The notes below the pieces were generated by a model, which had not been told where the DNA came from, made no database searches, and worked only from the letters and a program-made list of their open reading frames with translations. DNA of 64,000 nt, taken from positions 868,001-932,000 of the forward strand of contig PVNU02000127.1 of the NCBI GenBank assembly GCA_003013855.2. The letters are read 5' to 3'. Both the position numbers and the translations under genes were made by a program. The DNA comes from Liriodendron chinense. Its lineage: Eukaryota > Streptophyta > Magnoliopsida > Magnoliales > Magnoliaceae. Every line of letters begins with the position of its first letter. Within the stretch, counting starts at the first letter, position 1. Below, in pieces: positions 33,801 to 41,437 of this stretch.

Positions 33801-36587
33801 ATCCATAAGCATTAACCTATATTGCCAGTGTCAAACTCTCTCATGGTATAACCTTGTAGTCCATACATATTAATCTTTCTATCTTCCTAAGTAGAACGAA
33901 GTCTATTTGGCATGTATATGATCCACTTTTGATAGCTATTAAAAATGTTCATCTCTCTTTTTAAAGCATGTGTTTGCTAGAGCTAGATTGTATGCTATAG
34001 CAAAAACAAGGATAGACTCTCCCATTTCATTTCTTCTCCCTAGACCATATCCTCTATGTACCATCTCATATCATCTACTCTCTTTTCGTACACAACCATT
34101 TAAGTCTCCTACAAAGAAGGGCAAAGGAAATGTTTAGCCCTCCAGCCCAAAGGACCTAATCTCCTTAGAAACAAAATCTAAAAACCATGGGGTGGCACCC
34201 CCTCCTTTGGCCCAAGAGATGAAATCCGCTTGAGGTCCCTCAACCTTGATAAGCTGCTGATGAAACTGATTTTGGATGGATCTAATAGCCTCTCAGAGAG
34301 CCATACCTGCTGCCTTAGACATGGAATCCACTTTCGCCGCACTTGAGAATGCGAGAATCAGCTTTCTATTTTTATTTGAGAGGATCCCTCCCAAACCAAA
34401 GTCCCAATCTTCCAAACTGAAAGCCATGTCAAATATGAATCTCCAGCCAACACCCACATGATCCACACTGTTTGCAGAACCCTTACAGATGTCCTGCTTT
34501 GTCCAAATCACCTTTCTCCAATCTGTGAATGGGCCTGCCTCTTCAATCTGTCAAAAGCTTTCCGAGTTAGCACCACAGACAGAGATTTGACTTGATCTTC
34601 TGCCTAATCTTCAGCACTGTGGATTTGTTGTTGAAGATGCTCTCCACTTGTTCCAAATCTCCCAGCACACTGCAAAAGGAGCTTCCACTTTTTTCTTCCT
34701 CTAACTTTGGACAGGCCATAACCCAACTTTCCATCGTGTGAATAAGCTTCTATCTAACTGGCCATTCAGGCCAAACAAAGAAAGAAACTAGACAACAAAG
34801 CAGATGCAAACATGCAATAAGGAGATGGTGAACAGATCCCACATCGCCCTCACACATAATTCATCTGTTTGGCTTGGAGAAGTCCCTCTCTGTAGATTAT
34901 CCATCATCATATTGTATCCTTCTATGCTGTCCACATTAATGCCACTACGTGGGGAGGGATTGAATGCCGGCTGATAAAGGGGAAAACAGCAAAGTTTATC
35001 TTCACAGACTTCTGGAAAAAAAAGGAAAAAAAGGAATGTTAGTTTGAAGCATGACATGTGAGCTTTAAAGAGTGGATAGACACGTTAGTGTGGAGAGTGA
35101 CGTTGCTTGTGAAGCAGCTGAAATAGAGAATCTGTGTCCCAGGATATACCCTTTCTCATGGGGTTTTTCATGCCATTGCTGTAATATGATTAGTGGTGTT
35201 TCAGGTGTTTTGAATTTTGATGCGATTTTATTTCTTTCATTTGATTCATATTGCCAATATGCATTCATCTATTAACTGATATGCTCCTATATTGAGGTGC
35301 AACTTGGATTTGTCGGTGTTGTTCACTTTTTCTTTACTAAGCATATTCTTCTTCTTCTCTTCGTGGTCTTCTTCTTGCTTAAGGTAGTTAAGCTGGTCTA
35401 CAATTGTATTAATTTACTCAGTGCGTTTTTTTGGAGCTATGCTAAGCCGACACGAGTGTCCAATAATGCTAATGCACACACCATCACATATGCAATATGC
35501 CAAGCCATACATTAGGTGGTTCCAAGCATGCCTATGTTCTCTTCAAAAAATAATATGGTCCATTCAGTAGGTGTGCCACAATGTGAGAAACATTTAGATG
35601 GTTAAAAAAAAAAAATCTTCAGTCAAGTGATAAATTTATTTTGTAAACTGTGGCCCATCTGACAATTGGACTGGCCTAAGTAAAAGCATCTAAATAGTGG
35701 CTAGTCTCTATGAATGGATTGGATCTCATACCAGTGTGCCAGATTGGCAACTGTGGTGTCATGTGCATTAGCATTATTGTACATGGGTGTGGGCTTATCA
35801 AAGCTCTTTCTTCTATATATTCTTTTCATGTTAGAACATTTTGCAATCAGGGAAGAAAAAAAGAAATCTCTTTCTTGGTTTTTCTCTCCTTCAAATTGAA
35901 GCGAAGATCTAAATTGATATGAAGCTTCATCCCAAGTCCTCTTAAACCAAGCAAAGTTTGTGGAGTCTGCTGAGACAGGGCCTTCCCCAATCACAATTTG
36001 AAATATAGGCTGCTACTTCGAATGCATTGATTTTTATTGCTATGATAGACCTCATTTATCTCTCTCATATTACCATATCCATCATTCATCAACAATTGTC
36101 TTTCATGTGCACGATCAGGTACCTGGTGATAAGCCCTTAGTCCTCGTTTGGACTACGAAATTGGGTTTTTAGAACTGATTTTTGTGGGCCCACCTGACAA
36201 CCGTTCAGCATCATCTCTGTTTTTTTTTTTTTTTTTTTTTAAATCTTATCTTTCCTTCCCCAAAATAAGATTGGTGAAAAAGCTCAGGAGTTGGTTTTTT
36301 GGAAACTCCAATTTCACTCAATTCTTGAAAATGTAGAGGCTGCCAACTTATTGTGAGTGTGGGACATGGGAACTGTGTTTTAGTCCAAAGGGGCTTTTAA
36401 GCATTTTTCATGGTTACATTTTGTGTGCATGTCCACACGTGCATATACTCTAACTTATGCTTTCATTCAATCGTAAGTTATGCAGAAATCTTATGATGCA
36501 TTCTTCTTGCAGCAACGACCTCATCATCCTGTTCGCCCAATTCCGTCGCAGCTCTGGTGCAAAAATTTCGGAAAAAAGGAATACTGA
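20823..36587 (+). CDS. Small mitochondrial complex I subunit-like protein, two exons, giant intron
   Basis: Exon 1 (20823-21020, 66 codons) and exon 2 (36513-36587, 24 codons plus TGA) join in phase 0 across a GT-AG intron of 15,492 nt, giving 90 aa. The protein has a glycine and histidine-rich start (MGGGGDHHHHHGH), a conserved-looking GGPYCRPKHWKRNTAIA block (residues 31-47), one membrane span (about 44-60, AIAMFGIFLVCIPIAM) and a short tail with RPHHPVRPIPSQLWCKNFG. I recognise this as the plant family described as a small membrane-arm subunit of mitochondrial NADH dehydrogenase (NDUX1, Arabidopsis At4g00585-like). The family memory is good but the locus name is less certain. It was matched because exon 2 supplies exactly the tail the family needs. 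Without it, exon 1 reads three codons into the intron to TGA. The intron is packed with nested transposons. Confidence 0.85.
21021..21559. other. Start of the giant intron
   Basis: No element delimited. Contains GGGCCAGTCAACTCATAAGGTGGGCC in split form near 21177-21202 and an AT-rich stretch with ATAATAATAATAAC at about 21468-21480. Confidence 0.4.
21560..22240 (-). mobile_element. LTR-like repeat, minus orientation
   Basis: Reverse complement shares long stretches with 62760-63340. Both have CATGCAATGGAGCGGGCCAT, TTGGATCCGGCGA, AATCACTAATCCGAAA and a CT run before a leader. Probably one LTR family. Termini not resolved here. Confidence 0.55.
22077..22111. repeat. (GA)n microsatellite
   Basis: Pure GA for about 35 bp; corresponds to the CT run in the related repeat at 62853. 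Confidence 0.95.
22493..23589 (-). pseudogene. RTE-type LINE reverse transcriptase, 3' part, decayed
   Basis: On the minus strand several overlapping frames encode RTE-clade reverse transcriptase pieces in order. They are NNRGVKLCAILWKRVMELR, then NQFGFKAQRPH, RKKDLHLVFIELEKACDRV (palm motif A region), FQYLGSMSHEKREI, and a C-terminal KKDIIRNECIQGNLGVAPIG segment. Many stops and frameshifts; dead. The upstream half of the same protein lies at 32331-34110, on the other side of the Copia insertion. Confidence 0.8.
23590..23895 (-). repeat. Copia 3' LTR
   Basis: 306 bp, matching 31994-32330 over its length with indels (shared AGAGGAGAGGAAGAGAAGAT, ATGTATATGTTTTTGAACAA). The terminal TG/CA is decayed at one end (TATTAGG instead of TGTTGGG). 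Confidence 0.85.
24085..26545. mobile_element. Unassigned inner part of the palindrome (fold-back element or paired LTR)
   Basis: The inner 1.2-kb arms begin TGATGCAGTATGAATGCAG (left) and end CTGCATTCATATTGCATCA (right). Each has leader-like text (CTCCTCTCTTTCTTCCCTT) and a CT/GA-rich region but no coding sequence. Either a long-TIR fold-back element or an LTR present in both orientations. Confidence 0.5.
26741..27021 (+). repeat. Third, truncated Copia LTR in inverted orientation
   Basis: Starts TGTTGAAATTGTAATTTG after a RNase H end that reads ADIFTKAV on the plus strand. Matches the reverse complement of the 3' LTR and stops at AGTCTTTTA, about 40 bp short. Confidence 0.8.
27022..27847 (-). 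pseudogene. Copia reverse transcriptase, decayed
   Basis: On the minus strand: GMDFNETFTPNALMETIRI and QVFQFDVKSAFLSKEI (catalytic Asp of motif A), then the YVDD box (27413-27424), a DLGLMRYFLGIQI segment and SNTRPDIVHVVSLVSRF at the C-terminal end. A TGA stop lies two codons before YVDD, so the polyprotein cannot be read through. The RNase H that should follow is replaced by the palindrome. Confidence 0.85.
28043..29104 (-). pseudogene. Copia integrase, decayed
   Basis: Minus strand. The pre-integrase zinc region shows HLNFRGLKLL and CECC. The core carries ELVHADICGPTQTPS and FLLFVDDYSRMMWIYFL (two acidic catalytic positions), later the NRRNSSEHAQ/TPYEAWHKKRPLVKNF segments and a serine-rich linker (SSYSSSSSSSSSDSNSP). 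Broken across at least three frames. Confidence 0.85.
29340..29722 (-). pseudogene. Copia protease with tandem 193-bp duplication
   Basis: The minus-strand segment with the aspartic protease signature DSGCSNHMTGNRSCF is present twice. Copies start with the complement of GATAAGTTT at 29340 and 29533, spacing 193 bp. 193 is not a multiple of three, so a duplicated frame would shift. Copies differ by several substitutions. Confidence 0.85.
29814..30445 (-). pseudogene. Copia gag, C-terminal part with zinc knuckle
   Basis: Minus strand: a UBN2/gag helical region (LQMKEGESIQT, MGSLQAHEQRMSRFMEQSLE), a basic GRGRRKTNFNRSYGRGRGR segment and a knuckle CNICKKSGHIEKDW in which the last cysteine is replaced by tryptophan. 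The N-terminal part of gag lies at 31644-31985 beyond the L1 insertion. Confidence 0.8.
30685..31099. mobile_element. hAT MITE inside the L1, exact 8-bp TSD
   Basis: 415 bp, ends TAGGGCTGTCAACGG and CCATTGACAGCCCTA (inverted, one mismatch). Flanked by GTCATGCC at 30677-30684 and 31100-31107. The interior has GATCCGTATCCGACC words in inverted arrangement around (GA)n and (TTTTA)n tracts. Same subfamily as 44390-44873. Confidence 0.93.
30848..30926. repeat. (GA)n and (TTTTA)n tracts at the MITE centre
   Basis: GA run 30848-30879, then TTTTA repeats 30890-30926, at the hinge between the two arms of the MITE. Confidence 0.9.
31644..31985 (-). pseudogene. Copia gag, N-terminal part
   Basis: Minus strand between the L1 insertion and the 5' LTR. 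Includes FHKLLHAITSKEAWEIF, typical of the gag region upstream of UBN2, in a frame with several stops toward the N terminus. Confidence 0.7.
31994..32330 (-). repeat. Copia 5' LTR
   Basis: 337 bp with matching TG...CA ends (TGTTGGG on the plus strand at 31994, TTCAACA ending 32330). Confidence 0.88.
32331..34110 (-). pseudogene. RTE-type LINE, endonuclease end and start of reverse transcriptase, decayed
   Basis: Minus strand, reading from 34110 down. A decayed endonuclease tail comes first, then the linker with REDRDIDHVRSLRAIIRGY and MRSMKGGETIF, and then the KEAFGMMKTRKALRSQ and KMFSKIIRSKKMQDEWKK segments of the fingers. These match the RTE order. The next segment (NNRGVKLC) is found at 23560 across the Copia element, so Copia landed in this LINE. 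Confidence 0.8.
32359..33175. repeat. About 295-bp tandem triplication within the RTE relic
   Basis: Three copies begin CCATGATATATTTCTT at 32359, 32651 and 32953 (spacing 292 and 302). The first two copies end with a GTGTGTGTG/A-rich tract (32594-32649 and 32885-32950). The triplicated piece encodes the KEAFGM...DEWKK segment on the minus strand. Confidence 0.93.
34130..35050 (-). pseudogene. L1 LINE tail (RNase H-like and zinc-binding regions), decayed
   Basis: Minus strand. RFIFDMAFSLEDWDFGLGGI ... NRKLILAFSSAAKVDSMSKA ... AGMALREAI resembles the RNase H-like domain at the end of some plant L1 ORF2 proteins. Upstream (34600-34760) are tryptophan-containing pieces like the zinc-binding region. 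No intact frame. Confidence 0.55.
35051..36512. other. 3' part of the giant intron
   Basis: No delimited element. A weak repeat pair is visible: a CTAAGCCGACACGAGTGTCC/AATAATGCTAATGCACACACC stretch near 35443-35484 and GTGCATTAGCATTATTGTACATGG near 35762-35785 are partly inverted. Poly-T tract at about 36220-36240. The stretch before 36511 ends with the acceptor TTCTTCTTGCAG. Confidence 0.5.
36513..36587 (+). CDS. Complex I-type subunit gene, exon 2
   Basis: After the acceptor TTGCAG (36507-36512), 24 codons and TGA. The peptide starts QRPHHPVRPIPS and ends KNFGKKEY, the expected family tail. Phase 0 start matches exon 1. Confidence 0.88.
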   Translation, partial: QRPHHPVRPIPSQLWCKNFGKKEY

Positions 36588-37379
36588 TATGCTTTTTTAT
36601 TCATTAGTCCTTTTTGGTAAGAATCCATGCTTGTTAGTGGCACCTGGATTTTGTGAATTCTTCTGCGGGTGTGTTTGTTCAAAAGCTTAAATTGATCATG
36701 GCAAAGGTTTCAGTCAGGTGGCTTGCTTGTATCTCCTGCTCGGAATATTACCATTTTAATCAAATAATCACAAGACTCTTGCCATTGGATTTTTTGGTAC
36801 CGGCAGCCATTGCCGGAGACTTGAACATGTCTACTGGGGTTACGTATGCATTTTCCGTGATGGAGATTAATAAATATCTGTAGCCATATTCATGTATGAG
36901 GTATTCTACAATGCCTAGGCTCACACAAGGCTTGGTGCCAATGAGTGCGGCCCATGGTTCTGGGATCCAAAGTTCTCCCAGATTGGAAGATCCTTGCTGT
37001 AGAACATTGACGTTTTCCTTGGTTGATTGCAAAATCTTCTTGGTATGCAAATGGAGAATCAAGATTATGGATGTTTTATTAGCCTTTTGCTGCCCTATGG
37101 ACGAATGCGGTGATTGAATCCCCCTTCTGATGATGAGCCAATGTGGCAGGAGGTATGCGAAAATCCCCTTTGGTGATGAGCCAATGTGGCAGGAGGTAGG
37201 GGGAGAATTCCCTTTTGGTGATGAACCAATGTCGCAGAAGGTAGGGGAGCTTTATACGCTCTGGACCAGACTGCCAGGCCAGATTAGGGTTGGGCTGGTT
37301 CAAGGCTATAGGGTCCGGTAAAAGACAGTACGATTGGAAAGAGATGAACAATGTTCAAGGGTATAGGGTCTTCTATGTA
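36588..37379. other. 3' flank of the complex I-type gene
   Basis: Likely holds the 3' UTR at its start. No other gene. 37126-37245 is a short tandem repeat, described separately. Confidence 0.4.
37126..37245. repeat. 44-bp tandem repeat, three copies
   Basis: GATGAGCCAATGTGGCAGGA-type units start near 37132, 37175 and 37220 (spacing 43 and 45). Copies have diverged (GATGAACCAATGTCGCAGAA in the third). Confidence 0.85.
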
Positions 37380-37575
37380 CACAAATGTCAGTCTGATTCA
37401 AAACTTCTGGGGGAGACAAGGTTGGTTTCAATATCCCACTGTTTCGTGTGGTCCATCCTACTTGAGTTTTGAATCTGCCTGATTTTTTAGTTCATGTCCT
37501 AATGATGGACATTGGCATAATGGATGTATGGAGTGGATAGAGACGCCATGGTGGGCCTCACAGAGCTTGTGCTTA
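37380..37575. mobile_element. Fold-back right-arm fragment
   Basis: Runs ATGTCAGTCTGATTCAAAAC, then CCCACTGTTTCGTGTGGTCC, to GACGCCATGGTGGGCCTCAC. Left arm absent. Confidence 0.55.
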
Positions 37576-37847
37576 TATGGGCTCTCAGTAAGGGGATTGT
37601 GAGAAATTGGTGTCCATGGGCTTTTAGGCTCCTTTGATTGTGTTGATCGCCAATAGTTCTCTATTTTTCAGGTGGCTAAGGCTAGCTATAAATCATAAAG
37701 TAGTACATAATTTTCAAATGGCTAATACTAAGACTAAGGCCGGTTATAAATCATTAAATAGTAAAAACTAAGAATAGAAATAATAAGTTGGCCTGAGCAG
37801 CCATTACAGCACCTCTCCTTCGCTCAACCATCAGAACGGCTAGGGGC

Positions 37848-38125
37848 TCTGAGGGTCCACTGTGATGTATGGGTTTTACCTTGATGTATTTTTTGTATAT
37901 CCATGCCGTACATCTGTTGTTACGCCTAATTCTAGGACGAGATCTAAAATTATAAGAAGATCCAAATCTTAGATGGATCATACCAATAGAAAGAGTGATG
38001 AATAATCATTAAAAGCATTTTGGCCGGCCATAAAAGTTTTAGATCAAGCTGATCTTTAAATTTCCCCTTCATCCGGATCTTCTTAACATTAAGAAGAGCT
38101 TTCGATTGCAAATAAACATTACCAA
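37848..38125. mobile_element. Fold-back left-arm fragment
   Basis: Runs TATATCCATGCCGTACATCT, then AGAAGATCCAAATCTTAGAT, to ATTGCAAATAAACATTACC. The right arm is missing. Confidence 0.55.
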
Positions 38126-38895
38126 AACCCAAGCAGTGGGCTCGTGCTTGGCGCTTTAATTGAATCACGAGGTGGATGGTTGTGTGGTGCATGCGGGTGC
38201 AAGGGCAAGATCCTGGCCATTAGTTGAATGGGCTCCAGTGAATTATTGCCCTGCCTCAAAATCATGAGGGTCCGTGTAGAAAGGATGGCTGGTCGAAAAA
38301 AGTGACCAATGGTCCACGTGAAGTGTTGAACTATAGTCCACCTGCAGGCCCAATCTCGGGCAATGGATCATAAAAAGTAGGCCTGATCTTGTGAGATGGA
38401 TGGTGATCATCAGGAGGGACCCACTGTCTAGAAGCTCGGTGTCAAAATCAGTTGAACAGTTATTAGGAGACATGGACAAATCAACTGCCTAAATTCAACA
38501 TACATGCTTCCCTCACCAGATGAGAACACGGGTCCAATATTTCACACGGAGATCCTCACCTCGTTTCCCGCACGATGGCCGGCTGGGATAACATACACGT
38601 GCGCGGAGGTGCATTTCTCTTCGTTTAAGGGGATTTGCCTGATACTCCGCAGCGTACGATGCTCGATATGCAGGCACTCACAAAATCGCATACATGGCAT
38701 ACATTAACTACCATTAAACCGGATAAATTGTATAACACATTGTTACTGAGTGACAGTCCCAAAATCAGAGTGGTTGAACAATCCCAACCTCTGACTCATG
38801 GGCACATTTTTTCTGTTGAAATAGGGACATTAGATTTTTTTCATTTTAACCGTCCAATGGATGTCCAGAAATCCGACAGCCAGACACTCAAACCA
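38126..38895. other. Non-coding, nothing recognised
   Basis: No gene or complete repeat is supported. Confidence 0.4.
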
Positions 38896-39140
38896 GGACG
38901 TGGATTGCCTAGCGAGGTGGCTGCTGGACAGTTCTCTGTAGGCTCACCATGATGTGCTTGGTTTATCCATGTTGTTCACATGTAAGCCCAAATATGAAAA
39001 AGATCTAGATCTTAAGTAGACCACACCACAAGAAAATAGTAGTGATGGAACACTCAATATAAAACTTTCCATAGTTACGCTGTAATGTTTCTTTCCCATC
39101 CAACCTAATGATTATGTCACAAAGGCCTTGAAGAAGAGAA

Positions 39141-39726
39141 TGTTGTGCAGCACACCAATAACGTCGGTGAACCGAGATCCAATCTCTGGTCTCACCCACA
39201 AACGATAAACATGAAGAAATATAAATTAGAAGAGTAATTCAAACAAATCAACAATCCACAAGACAGATTTTACGTGAAAAAATCCCAAACAAGGGTAAAA
39301 AACCACAGTGCAAACTTCTACTATGAAGAAAACAAAATTACAGGCAATACACTTACCTTCTTCGATGCTCTCATGCATAGATATGACCCTTCTTGCTAAC
39401 CTCTCACATCTTTATCACCTTGGACGTATAGAAACCCTAATCCCGATTTATACTCCTTTCTATAGTAAACCCCGAAAAATAGAACAAAAAATAGAAAACC
39501 CACACTAACAAGTTGCGGCCAGTCGGGCGCCCACTCAATGTCAAAACAATCCAACGGCTAACAATATAAAGCAGATGAACATTGGGCACCCGGTCACAGA
39601 TCGTCCGGACGCCCAATTGTTCCCATAACAGTCCAGAGACTTAAGTCTCAAAAATACTGAATATCGGGCGCTCGATCCATTGATCGTCCGAGCGCTCGAC
39701 CATCTCCAAATGTGAATGACTCCACA
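39141..39726 (-). mobile_element. LTR-like insertion
   Basis: About 586 bp. The plus strand begins TGTTGTGCAGCAC and ends GACTCCACA. On the minus strand it shares architecture with the solo LTR at 13946 (TTTTTCACGTAAAA versus TTTTTCCACGTAAAA). It contains several GGGCGCCCG/CGGGCGCTCG words also found near 62580-62695. No target duplication seen. Confidence 0.5.
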
Positions 39727-39920
39727 CCTTAACAGGGAAAACACAAATATCAACTCCACCCAAACATTTTCTGGCTTAGGAAGTTTTTAATGGGAGGCCT
39801 TCACTCACCACTGTTTCCTTTGGTGTGGTCCACATGACATTTAGATTTACCCCATTTTTGGGCCAATGCCCTAAAAAAATAATATGAAAAAATGGATGTA
39901 TGCGTGATAACACACACACA

Positions 39921-40739
39921 TAGAGCTGGGCACAAACTAAACCAACTCGAATGCTTGGCTCGAATTGGTTTGAAAATGCCCGGCTTGGATTGGTTCGAAT
40001 AGAAGTTCAAACCAAACTAAGCCTCAGAGTCAAGCTCATTTAAAAAAAACAAACCAAGCTTAACCAAGGTGGAGCTCAGCTCGGCCTGGCTCGAAGTTCA
40101 GTTTTATTGAGCTTGATTTGATTCGGCTTGTAGATTGTAAGTTCACTATCTATTGAGCTTGATTTGATTCGGCTTGTAGATTGTAAGCCCACTGTTTCGT
40201 GCGGTGTGGTCCACTTGAGCTTCAGATATGATTCAATTTTGAGATCATGTCCTAAAATGATAAGTAAAAATGAATGGATGGCGTGGATAATATATATGCA
40301 TGATGATGTGGATAATACCTAATACATATACATGAATAAACAATGTTTCCTTACACTTGCAAAGTTATGCTTGTGTACTTTTGTTAGGAAAAAACTCTTA
40401 CATATCTATTTCATGCTGCACTCCACCTTTGGAGGATGTTAAACATCACTTGGTAAGTTACTTTTGCATTTTTGTGTGTTATTTTTAAGTTTTTTAAATC
40501 ATTTCCATTTAAATAAATAAAAAAAAAGCCACCACCTCTTCAAACTCAGCCCAACTCAGTTCAAAATTTTCAACCAAGCTGGTCCTGCCCGGACCAAATT
40601 TTTATGGAGCAAACCAAACTTAGGCCACATGGGTCGCCCTGAAACCAAACAGGGTCTATCCATAAACAAGGGTGTCATAAAAACAAGCCAAACCAAACTA
40701 GGGCTAACTCGGCCTGGCCCGGATCGTTGCCCACCTCCA
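39921..40739. mobile_element. hAT-type element, GGCTTGG-rich
   Basis: Left end TAGAGCTGGGCACAAAC, right end GTTGCCCACCTCCA (roughly inverted). Flanks CACACACA (39913-39920) and CACATACA (40740-40747) fit an 8-bp duplication with one difference in the tail of the fold-back element. The interior is iterated TCGGCTTGG/CAAACCAAGC. It contains a short direct repeat TATTGAGCTTGATTTGATTC twice near 40106 and 40152, and a small fold-back right-arm piece at about 40190-40300. Confidence 0.65.
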
Positions 40740-40819
40740 CACATACATCATGGTGGGTCCCACGTAGAGCCGTCCAGTAACTACTAGCTAGTAACAGCGT
40801 CAGTATGCAATCCGCGTCC

Positions 40820-41029
40820 CTAAAGCCATATCAAATTTTCCTTTTCATCAAACATCTAGAAACTGGGACAAGAGTATGGACAGATAAAGTAATTCTTAAA
40901 AAAAGAGCATCATCCATCACACTGGGCCAGTGTATCAAAGTTCTTCTATTCGTTTTGTCGTGCGCCGATACGGAGAGAGGCGGAGAGGGGTTTTAGGGTT
41001 TTAGGAGGGAAGAAAGTGAGAAGAAGAAG
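40820..41029 (+). promoter_or_regulatory. Proximal upstream region of mitochondrial EF-G
   Basis: Short region between the fold-back right end and the ATG. A telo-box-type TTAGGGTTTTAGG lies at about 40993-41005, a motif common in plant translation-related genes. The leader is purine rich (GAGAAGAAGAAG) right up to the ATG. Confidence 0.5.
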
Positions 41030-41437
41030 ATGACGATGGCGCGATCATCTGCAACCCGTCTCCTCTACGCCCTATGCGCAGAGAACACCTTCTCGACCAA
41101 CCCAATCCTATCCTCCTCCTCATCCTTCGCCCTCCTCGTCTTCGAGAATGCGCAGCGCCGGAGGTTCTCCTCGGCCGGGAACGTGGCACGTGAGAAGGAG
41201 GCATGGTGGAAGGAAGCGATGGAGAAACTCCGGAACATCGGCATCTCAGCCCACATCGATTCCGGCAAGACGACGCTGACCGAGAGAATTCTCTATTACA
41301 CGGGCAGGATCCACGAGATCCACGAGGTCAGGGGAAGGGACGGTGTCGGTGCCAAGATGGATTCCATGGACCTCGAGCGAGAGAAGGGGATCACCATCCA
41401 GTCCGCCGCCACCTACTGCACCTGGAACGATTTTCAG
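41030..41437 (+). CDS. MEFG: MEFG exon 1
   Basis: 136 codons. Presequence, then KLRNIGISAHIDSGKTTLTE (P-loop) and switch I (LEREKGITIQSA). Donor GTTTCC at 41438. M1 and M3 are both usable starts. Confidence 0.95.

Larger units (their letters stand above)
38896..40819. mobile_element. Fold-back element, GGACG subfamily, with two nested insertions
   Basis: Ends GGACGTGGATTGCCTAG and GCAATCCGCGTCC are inverted. Removing the inserts 39141-39726 (LTR-like) and 39921-40739 (hAT) leaves about 519 bp, the normal length of the family. The right end lies 210 bp before the EF-G start codon and carries GTGGGTCCCAC at about 40753. Confidence 0.75.

Noticed and set aside
36457..36690. 77-aa reading frame over the second exon of the complex I-type gene
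   Set aside because: It is a shadow in another frame; the real exon is 36513-36587 in the frame QRPHHPV.
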